Source: Entrophospora sp. SA101 (Eukaryota > Glomeromycota > Glomeromycetes > Entrophosporales > Entrophosporaceae). Taken from it: a DNA stretch of 64,000 nt. Below are positions 51,855-61,087 of the stretch, piece after piece. The stretch lies in assembly GCA_958430865.1 (NCBI GenBank), contig CAUDNR010001680.1, forward strand, positions 32,357-96,356, written 5' to 3'. The position numbers and the translations under genes were made by a program. The notes beneath the pieces are model-generated. The model was given only the letters and a program-made list of their open reading frames with translations. It searched no databases and had not been told where the DNA came from. The stretch's first letter is position 1; the number at the start of each line of letters is the position of its first letter.

Positions 51855-52095
51855 TATGGCACGCCAACCATGACAAAAGTCTACATTATTTGACATTTAA
51901 AATGAGGGTGGCTTTATTTTAAATATTTTCATCCCTGTTTTAAATGATTTAAAATTTATTTAAAATGTAAAATTTTTTATTTTAAATGTCACAAATATTA
52001 CTTAAAATGGCGTCACATGAATTGGATCACTTTTTCAAAAAAAAATTACAAATTTAGCAATTAACATTTTAAACGAAAAACCTTTCATTTTAAAT
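51855..52095 (+). repeat. Left terminal inverted repeat of the 6.6-kb transposon
   Basis: Matches the reverse complement of 58205-58445, including AAAAGTCTACATTATTTG, AGGGTGGCTTTATTTTAAAT and GGATCACTTTTTCAAAAAAA. Confidence 0.9.
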
Positions 52096-52099
52096 GATA

Positions 52100-52480
52100 T
52101 TTTCTTTATTTACCTGTTTTACTTCATTCTAACTAAACATAGTTAGACGTTATTTTAAATAATAATTTATTTATTTTAAATAGTTAAATTATTATTTTAA
52201 ATAATTGCTAATTTATTTTAAATAGTTAAATTATTATTTTAAATAATTGTTAATTTATTTTAAAATACAAAGTGTTATTTTAAAATAACTGTTAATTTGT
52301 TTTAAAGTAGTTAAGTGTTTATTTTAAGTAATTAAATGTTATTTTAAATATTTTTTTTTCTTTTAAACATTTTTAAATTATTTAAAATGTTTAAATTTCA
52401 TTTAAAATGTTCCAATTCATTTAAAACATTCCAATTCATTTAAAATGTTTTGATTTCAAAATGTTTCGATTTTATGAAAA
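52100..52480. repeat. Subterminal TTTAAAT-rich repeats of the transposon
   Basis: Repeated units such as AGTTAAATTATTATTTTAAA, followed by TAATT, and later TTTAAAATGTTT words, next to the left TIR only. Such arrays are typical transposase-binding regions; that function is inferred. Confidence 0.7.
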
Positions 52481-52659
52481 TTTACATTACTTATTAATTA
52501 GGAAAATGAGTCAATTAATACCTTTATTAGGAAATGAAAGGAGGTAATTAAGGTTCACGGATAATCCAATATTTTTTTCCACGTTAAAAAAAAATAAAGT
52601 TTTTTTTTCGCGCTAAAAAAACAGTTTTTTTAAATTAATAAGTATTTTTAAAAAAGCAA

Positions 52660-55600
52660 ATGAGTAAACCAAGACGGTGTTATTATTTTTATCCTGATTC
52701 TAATAAACATTGTGAATGCAGAAAACTTAAAACTATTGAAGATGAAGAAACATGTAAAATATGCAATCATGATGAATCATGGCATGAACAGGTATTGTTT
52801 TGTAGTATTATGTCATTTTTTATTAAGTTGTTTCAGTGTCATATATTTACACATTAACATATGTATATTTTAAGTTATGTGAAAATGATCTCAATCATAC
52901 TCCACAAACACAAAAGGCGAATCAAATTGCTAACAATAAAGATATTGAGAATTTTTTAGTCACCACTCAAAATATTAGATCTAATCTCAAAATAAATCTT
53001 CAAAGTCAATTAATGAATAATAGTTCACAAAAATTACAAAAAAATAAAGAATATAAATTCACATTCTTTTTTTTACCAAAAAAAAATAATAATAAAATAC
53101 CAAAAGGAAAGAAGTAAGTACAATAAACTATGTACTGTCAATTGGTCAATTAATTACTTAAAATTAAAATTTTCAACTGCTAACTTTGCAAATTTTTTTT
53201 CTATATTAGTAGGGAATCTATGCATGCTGCTGGATTTGTGAAAGAAATTGGTTTTCGAAAAAAAGACAATGTGAATAACAAAATTATAGAAGCATTTCCA
53301 TTTAGTAAAGAATCAGGATATAATATTTACAAAGTAGTAAATAAAAAGGATCTGGTTTTATGTCACCCAGAAAAAAATATAGAACAACTAAAAAAGTAAG
53401 TTAAATGATATTTGATTTGATCTTAATTTGTTAATTTATAATAAATGTTTAATATTTTTTAAACATTATAAAAGGATTGCGACTGGTAGAAAATATATAT
53501 ATTTAGCACCAAAAAAACATGATCTAATATCAGAGGATTTATTTTCTGATGATAATGGTGATGAAAGTGTAAACAACAGTGAAGCTGATGAAGCTGATGA
53601 AGCCAATGTGCATGATGATGAAGTCAGACATATTGAAAATCCAACACAAAATAATAATTCAAGCATTTCTGTTATTCAAAAAAATCATACAACACTCTCC
53701 AACAACACTGTCAATAGTAAGGTTGCGGGAGAAACTCCTCCAGAAATCAATCGACAGAGTTTCGACAGGTTACACATTAATTGTTTATTAGAGTTTCGGC
53801 AGAGTTTCGCATTTGGGGTTTTCGCCAATCATCAGAGTTTCGACAGGTTACACATTAATTGTTCATTAGAGTTTCGACAGAGTTTCGACAGTCATTAAGA
53901 GGTTTCGCCCACAACCTTAGTCAATAGTTATCACTCCATCACAAATGATACATTATCCTCAATTAACTCCTCAACAAATTATCCTACATACTCGATTATT
54001 GACCACTCTAATAGTTCAAATGTTGATTACCCCTGTTCTACAAGATCTAATATTGGTTCAAATGATTATTCTACAAGAACAAACACTGTTATCAATATTG
54101 ATGATAATGATGATGATAATGAAAAAAATATCAATGAAGATCAAGGTATTGATTTATTGCTCCTTAATAATAAGAACTATATTATAATTTTTGTTAATGA
54201 TGAAAATTATTTTGAATGTCAAAATTAGGAGTTATTCTTCATAATGAGCTCAAAAAATATTATAATGCTGGAAAAAAAGAAACTAGGATTGAAATTGATA
54301 CTTATGATTTAATAAGTGAAACATTATTTCATTGGGCCTGTACTGCAACCAAGATAGATATTTTTCAAAATCCGTATTTCATTGTGCCATCAGAAGAGTA
54401 AGTTTTAAAATATTTAGTTTAATAATTTTATTTCATGATTTGTTTATACTCAACAAACTTGAATATATAGTCTAACCATTGTTTTAATGAAATTGCATTT
54501 AAAATTCATCGTTAATGAAACTAACATTTTTATGTAACAAAAATTTAAAAAATTCGAATTTAATGTTAATTAAATTTATTATTTATTTAAAAGTGTTATA
54601 GATACTGGTGGAGGTTTTAGGGATGCTACTCATAAATTATGGGAGGATTTAAGGAATAAAGGATTAAAGAACAATTCTTTAGAATTGATTGGAAATTACA
54701 TATTTTTGGCAGAAAATCAAACTTCAATTGGTGATAAATTTGGTTTTATTTTGGGGAAATTGTTAATTTGGTGCCTTTTGCATGGTGGTGCCTGGCCATC
54801 TTGGCTCCATCCTATGCATTTACATTATATTTGTGATAAGAATATTAATTATATTGAAATCTTTAAAGAATTAAATCCAAATATATACAATTGCATCAAA
54901 AAATTAGAATCAGGTGATAACTCACATTTTAAAGATGTTATTGATTATGCTAAACATTACAATGAGAATGTAAGTTAATTCATAATAAATCTTTCTAATT
55001 ATCCATTCCCATTAAGAACTCAAATATTTATTACACATATTTAGAGAATTTTTCAAATCAATCGGAAGGATATTGCAAACCATATTTCAAAATTTGTAAT
55101 ATTGGATAGTCGAAAAAATGTATTAGATGACCTGAAGAAAGGATTTAATTATTTTGATCAAATCCAGGTATTTAAGAATTTTAAATATAATTATTTTAAT
55201 TTTAATGATCTATATATTAATTAATTATATTTTTGATGTAGACATTGAGAAACATGAATTTTACAAAAATATTATCTGCTTTATATATTAAATTAGAAGG
55301 TAAAATGGTCTGGTGCCAATTTGATCATGTATATAATGAAAAAATCTTTAAAAACGAAAAGGCCAAAAGTGAATTATATACTTTGTTAAAAAATTGGGTT
55401 TTAAATCAAAATGAAACAACACTTGATAAATTTTTAAAGTTTATAACTGGTTGTAATCGTTTTCCTGTCAAAGAAAAAATCAAAGTAAATATTTTTCATT
55501 ATTTTATTGATTTAATATTAACCTCTATCAAACTAAATATCCTATATTGTTATAAAAAGGTCCACTGGAGGGTTAGTAATTCAAAAAAAATGTTAGGACG

Positions 55601-56210
55601 TATTCCAATGGCAAACACTTGTTCCTGTGTGTTGATTCTATGTGAAAATTTTGAATTATCCGAGGGTGATAAAAAAGCTTTTGAAGAAAGTTTGGTGATT
55701 GCATGTGAAAATAATGAAGGATTTTCAGAATCCAGCATAATAAAAATTAATTATGATTACCCAATTTTTCAAGGAATGAATCCATCAACACCTCAAAATC
55801 AAAACCATCAACCTTTATATACAAGCAATAATGATAATTTACAATCCAATTTTTCTCATCAACAACAACTACTTAATACATTTGACAATTCACAATCATC
55901 AGCTAATTCTAATTTATGTTTTCAACAATCATGCAATATCTTTGATAATCCACAATATAATGTGTCTCATCAACAATTTTTTCCAAATGTTAACTTAAAT
56001 TTTTCACAACAACCATCCAACAACTTTGTTGAACCACAGTTTAATGTTACTCAACCTTTAGATTACAACTCATTCTCTAGGCTCCAAAATTACAATACTT
56101 ACAGTTATAATCCTTTAAATCTAACTAATAACCGTCAATTCAATCAGTTTATTAATCAAACTTCAGACAATTTTAACAACAATAAAAAAAGAAAAAAGAA
56201 TAACAATTAA
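52660..56210 (+). CDS. Transposon-borne HECT-type E3 ubiquitin ligase-like protein (interrupted copy)
   Basis: Nine exons: 52660-52791, 52875-53113, 53210-53395, 53475-54145, 54229-54397, 54594-54969, 55045-55167, 55242-55484, 55560-56210. The N-terminus has a Cys/His module (CYYFYPDSNKHCECR, CKICNHDESWHE) likely to bind zinc. A HECT-like N-lobe follows, with FRDATHKLWEDL, then DKFGFILGKLLIWCLLHGG (the aromatic-rich 'FxxGkll' segment). The C-lobe has LDKFLKFITGCNRFP and then RIPMANTCSCVLILCENFEL, where TC marks the thioester Cys, about residue 664 of the uninterrupted protein. It ends with a long Asn/Gln-rich tail and KKRKK, a probable nuclear signal. Exon 4 is broken by a 202-bp MITE that adds an in-frame stop at about 53897. 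Without insert and duplication the model is about 859 residues. HECT ligases pass ubiquitin from E2 to substrate through that Cys; a role in transposition is not established. The last intron (75 nt) has no stop, so its removal is inferred from HECT spacing. Confidence 0.8.
53718..53919. mobile_element. 202-bp hAT-type MITE inside the HECT gene
   Basis: Ends TAAGGTTGCGGG and CCCACAACCTTA form an imperfect inverted repeat (TAAGGTTG / CAACCTTA perfect). The 8-bp GTCAATAG flanks both sides (53710-53717 and 53920-53927), the duplication length typical of hAT elements. Inside is a 78-bp direct repeat starting CAGAGTTTCGACAGGTTACA. Excision together with one duplication removes 210 nt and joins NNTVN to SYHSITND in one frame. 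Confidence 0.9.
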
Positions 56211-56442
56211 AATAAATTTATAAGATATGGTTGCTGCTATTTTTTAAAATTGGAAACTGTTTATTTTAAAATTACTATTTTTAGAGTGATAATTCTATTT
56301 TTTTTTTTATATATATATATATAAAAAAATATAAAGTTTAAAATATTTTTTTTCTGATTCATTTCATTAAAATTTTAGTTCAATGCAATAAATTTAGTTA
56401 ACCATTTAAGTCTTACAAATTTAAAATAAAATAAAATATAAA

Positions 56443-57900
56443 CTAAACATATCTTCTATTCAATATTTCTTTAACTTTAGCTATTACATCTAAATAAACA
56501 TTTATTCCATAATTATTATCTTCTCTATCTATACCCACTGAATTTAATAATTCATGATATTCATTTTGGTTTAAAACATTTCTAGGATCTTCAACAACCA
56601 CAGCAGCAGCATTATCATCTGAATTTGATGGTATAGGCCCTTCCCAGTCAATCCCATACAGTTCATTGACATTAAAATCTTCCATTCCTCTATATCCACA
56701 TTCAATCATTCCAGATGTAAATAATTGTAATGGAGTCTGAAAATGTTCAGTACGAATTGAATGATTATTCCACCCATCTACAAATAATTTAAGGCTTTTA
56801 TTAATACGATTCAAATAAGTTAAATGCAAACAAAATAAATACACATTATTATCAATATCTAATTCAAAATTTTCTTCTAAATATAGAAAAATAGTTTTAT
56901 ATATCTTTAAAACACATCGATTTATATCACCCCATAACCTTTCAATGCGTTGATTATGAACAGAGCGTCCTGCTATAAAACTACCACGTCCATACCCTCT
57001 ATATCTTTCCATAAATTGCTTTACTAAAGCATTTTCACCACCATGATCTGCCCTTACTCTACTTGGAATACCAAATTGTTCTATTCCTTTTTGAAATTGT
57101 GTTAAAACAGTAATGGATTTATTGTTACTACTGCAGTTACAAAAAGTGATCATTCGTGAATAACCATCTATTCCTGCATGCACAACAAATTTCCACCTAA
57201 TTAGCTTGTGATTTCCATCAATATGCCAAAGTGCATTTGGGCCAGCAACTTGATAAACACGCCTTGGAATTATATTGGACCATCTTTGTACCATTCCCCA
57301 AGCATCAACACGATTTAATGACTCACGTAGCCTTTGACGATGAACACGTATTCCTCTTGAACGTAATACACCTGCTATTATTATCTGTCCAGAAAATGGT
57401 TGTTCTCTTTGTATGTTTCTGATTTCGTTATCTAAATCATCATTTGATATATTAGTGTATGCTAAATCATCAGGCAAATTCAATTCAATTCTTCTTCTTA
57501 AAATTGTTCTATAAGAAACACCAAATATATCTGCAATTCGTATCCATGTATGTCCTTCTTGTCGCAATATTCTAATAATATTTTCATTAATCAATAGTTT
57601 TGGTCTTCCTCCATTTTCTTCTCTATATAAAAGAGGTTGTGATGCCTCATTTTGTAAAAGATTGATCCTAGACTCAATCATTTCTTTTAAATTTGATAAT
57701 TGAATTAATCTATGGTCCACATTATATTGCAAACCCAAATGGACATACATTGAATGCAAAGTTTCAATTTTTTCCAACTGTAATTCCAATGAATTTAAAT
57801 CTTCACCCTCATGGAGAATACGGGAAGCTATTCTAATTATTTCTTCAGCAAAATTTTCAAAATTTCTTTGTTGTTCATTCATTTTAATATTAATAGGCAA
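56443..57900 (-). CDS. DDE transposase with integrase (rve) core
   Basis: Catalyses excision and integration of the 6.6-kb element. Single 485-codon frame with no introns or stops, so possibly active. Residues about 1-95 are helical or coiled. Residues 99-140 form a helix-turn-helix (GRPKLLINENIIRILR, then GVSYRTILRRR). The RNase-H-like core has WHIDGNHKLIRW (Asp228), RVRADHGGEN (Asp285) and NQRIERLWGDI (Glu320), giving D-56-D-34-E spacing of a retroviral-integrase type. The motif string GIDGYSRM plus THNQRIERLW-like closing resembles the 'integrase core domain' proteins I know from fish and other animals, sometimes annotated beside HECT (G2E3-like) proteins. The first in-frame ATG is used; a second Met at residue 7 is equally possible. 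Confidence 0.92.
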   Translation of the reverse strand: MPINIKMNEQQRNFENFAEEIIRIASRILHEGEDLNSLELQLEKIETLHSMYVHLGLQYNVDHRLIQLSNLKEMIESRINLLQNEASQPLLYREENGGRPKLLINENIIRILRQEGHTWIRIADIFGVSYRTILRRRIELNLPDDLAYTNISNDDLDNEIRNIQREQPFSGQIIIAGVLRSRGIRVHRQRLRESLNRVDAWGMVQRWSNIIPRRVYQVAGPNALWHIDGNHKLIRWKFVVHAGIDGYSRMITFCNCSSNNKSITVLTQFQKGIEQFGIPSRVRADHGGENALVKQFMERYRGYGRGSFIAGRSVHNQRIERLWGDINRCVLKIYKTIFLYLEENFELDIDNNVYLFCLHLTYLNRINKSLKLFVDGWNNHSIRTEHFQTPLQLFTSGMIECGYRGMEDFNVNELYGIDWEGPIPSNSDDNAAAVVVEDPRNVLNQNEYHELLNSVGIDREDNNYGINVYLDVIAKVKEILNRRYV

Positions 57901-58204
57901 TAAAAAATAATTAAGGTGTAAAATTGTTTTAGTATAATGAAATATAGCTTAAATCACTGCAAAATTAAAATCTAGTTTTATTATGTTTGCAATATTTTTT
58001 AACTGGCTACAAAATTAAAAGACAATTCAACAACTTAATGATTCAATTAATATAACAAAGCAATTAATATGGAAAGATGTATTCTTTTATTGGGAAGTGC
58101 AATATCTGTAAAATAAGAAATATAATTTCTTTATTAATATTTTTTTTTCAATTAGAAATCGATTAATAAATTTGGAAAAATTCATGAATTTTTTTAGTAT
58201 TTCA

Positions 58205-58445
58205 ATTTAAAATGAAAGGTTTTTCGTTTAAAATGTTAATTGCTAAATTTGTAATGTTTTTTTGAAAAAGTGATCCAATTCATGTGACGCCATTTTAAGT
58301 AATATTTGTGACATTTAAGATAAAAAATTTTACATTTTAAATAAATTTTAAATCATTTAAAACAGGGATAAAAATATTTAAAATAAAGCCACCCTCATTT
58401 TAAATGTCAAATAATGTAGACTTTTGTCATGGTTGGCGCACCATA
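58205..58445 (-). repeat. Right terminal inverted repeat of the 6.6-kb transposon
   Basis: Inverted copy of 51855-52095, ending GGTTGGCGCACCATA just before the ACATAA duplication. Confidence 0.9.
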
Positions 58446-58748
58446 ACATAAGCCCTCCTTACTTCTAAAAATATATTTCGAAAATTAAATATTTCCTAAA
58501 CAAGATTTTTTCAACCCCCTTCGGTATATACAAGTTGGACAAGATTTCGTGAAAATATAAATACAATTAATTTTTAATTCGCAATAATTAATAAATAATT
58601 TTTTTCATTAAATTTTTTTAATTTTGTTAATGATATAAGGGAAAAAAATTATTTATTTTTACAAAAAAAAACAAACGCATATAATATACCATTGAACTTT
58701 ATTCGATTTTTATCTATTATTATTATTATTATTTTACCAAAGGACAAA

Positions 58749-60978
58749 ATGAACAAAACTAGCACAAAAACATTGATAGCACTTTTAGTAGTTCTGATAA
58801 GTTTTATTTTCATTGTCGAGTTCACAAGTCCAATTCAATCAATTAATATTGGACATTTACAAAAAAGACAAACTCCGGGTAATTATAATTATCTTTATTT
58901 TATATTACGCATTTGATTGATTCTAATTGATTTATTTATTTAAGATTCAACACTTACTATCTAGATTGATTTTTAATTAATTAATTAAATAAATTATTTA
59001 TTTTTGATTTAGCACCACCACCAGACAACCCACCACCAAAGGATAATCGTAATTATATATTTTTATTTGTTAACTTTTTTCGTTTTTGTTTTTAAAATAA
59101 AAAAAAATTGATGTTTATATATTTATTTTATAGCACCACCACCACCAAAGGATAATCGTAATTACATATTTTATTTGTTAACTTTTTCGTTTTTGTTTTT
59201 AAAATCAAAAAAAAATGATGTTTATATATTTCTCTATTTATTTTATAGCACCACCACCACCACCAAAGGATAATCGTAATTATATATTCTATTTGTTAAC
59301 TTTTCGTTTTTGTTTTTTTGAATCAAAAAAAAAAAAGATATTTATATATTTCTTTATTTATTTTATAGCACCACCACCACCAAAGGATAATCGTAATTAT
59401 ATATTTTATTTGTTAACTTTTTACGTTTTTGTTTTTTGAATCAAAAAATGATGTTTATATATTTATTTTATAGCACCACCACCACCAAAGGATAATCGTA
59501 ATTATATATTTTATTTGTTAACTTTTTTCGTTTTTATTTTTAAATCAAAAAATGATTCTTATAAATATATCTCTTTATTTATTTTATAGCATCACCAGCA
59601 CCTCGTAATTATTATTTGTTTATTCAGTTTTTTCGTCTTTATTTCTTGGATCAAAAAATGATGTTTTATTATTTATTTATTTCATAGAACCAACACCTGA
59701 TGCAACACCCAACCCAAATCCATCACCACCTGCTCCAAGTGCACCACAAACACCAGCACCCAACCCAGATGCAACACCAACACCTGATCCAAATGCAACA
59801 CCAACACCTGATCCAAATGCAACACCAACACCCGATCCAAATGCAACACCAACACCTAATCCAACACCTAGTCCAAATGCACCAGCACCCAACCCAAGTG
59901 CACCACCAACACCTGATCCAAATGCACCAACGTCTAATTCAACAACAACTGGTAAGTTTTAAGAAGGGAAATAGCACATATATATAAACAGAGTATATTG
60001 GTAGTTGTATCTCGAGATAGATAGATTTAGATTTCATTAAAAATATAATTATAACTATAAATATATACATTATAAATATATAGTTGTTAGTATTACTAGT
60101 GATACTACCACTAATACAGTTAGTCCAATTGTCGATAGCTCAGTTGTTACTAACTCAACTGGAACTAATGCTGATACAAATGCCGGTACACACACACATA
60201 TATATGCTCAAAAGAGAATAAATTTGTTAAAATATATTATTTATGATTTTATTATTTTTCTTTTTACAGGTCCTAGTTCTAGTCCTAACACTGGTGTTAC
60301 TTCTATATCATCAACAGGTAGTCCTTTCATACAATTAATTACACAATTAATATATTTATATTTATATTTATATTTATATTTACGTTTATATTAATTAGTT
60401 TCTCAATCTACTACTACGTCATATCCACCTGGACGAGAACCATGCACAAAAGCTGATGATCCAAGATGTGAACGTAAAACAACAGAGTGAGTGATTTTTG
60501 TTTTTAAAAGAAAAATTCATTATTTTCCAACAAATTAATTAAATTTATTGCAAAAAAAAAAAAAAATAGCCCAACAGTGGTCAGCACAACAGAAGAGAAT
60601 GAAATAATTACACAACCATCAACAACACCTGCAGCACCTACAAAGTCCCAATCACAACTAGCTCCAAACCCTAAAAAATCAACCATAACGCAATTCACAA
60701 CCTACACCACCACTTCAACAATATATCACCCAGGGTACTCTACTGTTACGTCTTCAAAAGGGACCGATGGAGAATTAACAACATATGCAACTTACATTCC
60801 ACCAAGTACTGTCGTGGTGGTCAAGAAAGTTACCTCTGCAAAAGTAGAAGAAATTCAGGAAACTAATCCTTCTTCAGCTGGACATCTTGATCTGGAACTC
60901 TCGGTGTATAATTTATACAGTGTTGCTACATCATTATCTGTTATCGCTGTAACAATGCTTTATTTAATCGTTGCTTAA
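58749..60978 (+). CDS. Secreted Pro/Ser/Thr-rich, probably GPI-anchored cell-wall protein
   Basis: Twelve exons: 58749-58878, 59013-59048, 59134-59157, 59249-59275, 59369-59392, 59474-59497, 59590-59604, 59688-59951, 60084-60185, 60270-60317, 60399-60486, 60570-60978 (1191 nt, 396 residues). The chosen ATG opens a signal peptide (TLIALLVVLISFIFIVEF). Exons 2-6 each add a PPPPKDN-type block. Exon 8 encodes a NATPTPDP repeat region. Exons 9-12 are Ser/Thr-rich, with a small Cys-containing part (GREPCTKADDPRCERKTTE) and TTYTTTSTIYHPGYSTV. The C-terminus is hydrophobic (YSVATSLSVIAVTMLYLIVA) after SSAGHLDLE, fitting a GPI attachment signal. The Thr/Pro content suggests heavy O-mannosylation and a wall or host-interface location, an inference. 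Exons 2-7 are symmetrical (phase 1), so skipping any of them keeps frame. Confidence 0.85.
59013..59604 (+). repeat. Tandem array of exon-intron units
   Basis: Units of about 90-120 bp, each made of a CACCACCACCAAAGGATAAT exon followed by an intron. The introns begin GTAATTATATATTTTATTTG, pass TTAACTTTTTTCGTTTTTG and end TTTATTTTATAG. Five clear units plus one diverged unit (exon 59590-59604) are present. Length differences between exons are whole CAC/ACC codons. Confidence 0.9.
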
Positions 60979-61045
60979 TTAAATTATAGTATTTGTTAAT
61001 AATAATAGGGGCTTTCTCTTTTTTTTTGTATTAATAATAATAATA

Positions 61046-61087
<42 letters not shown>

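Larger units (their letters stand above)
51855..58445. mobile_element. Complete 6.6-kb DNA transposon with long TIRs, DDE integrase and HECT gene
   Basis: Terminal inverted repeats of about 241 bp (51855-52095 and 58205-58445) are almost identical by eye. The outer ends read TATGGCACGCCAACCATGAC on the left and, inverted, TATGGTGCGCCAACCATGAC on the right. The hexamer ACATAA flanks both sides (51849-51854 and 58446-58451), a 6-bp target duplication. Inside the left TIR, from 52100 to 52480, dense TTTAAAT / TTATTTTAAATAATT words form a subterminal repeat. Two convergent genes fill the interior: a HECT-domain gene (+, 52660-56210) and a transposase (-, 56443-57900). The 6-bp duplication, TAY-type ends and integrase-like transposase fit best what I recall of the IS3EU superfamily; this assignment is an inference. 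Confidence 0.9.

Noticed and set aside
59677..59892. Gly/Val repeat ORF on the minus strand
   Set aside because: Antisense shadow of the NATPTPDP repeat exon of the wall protein.
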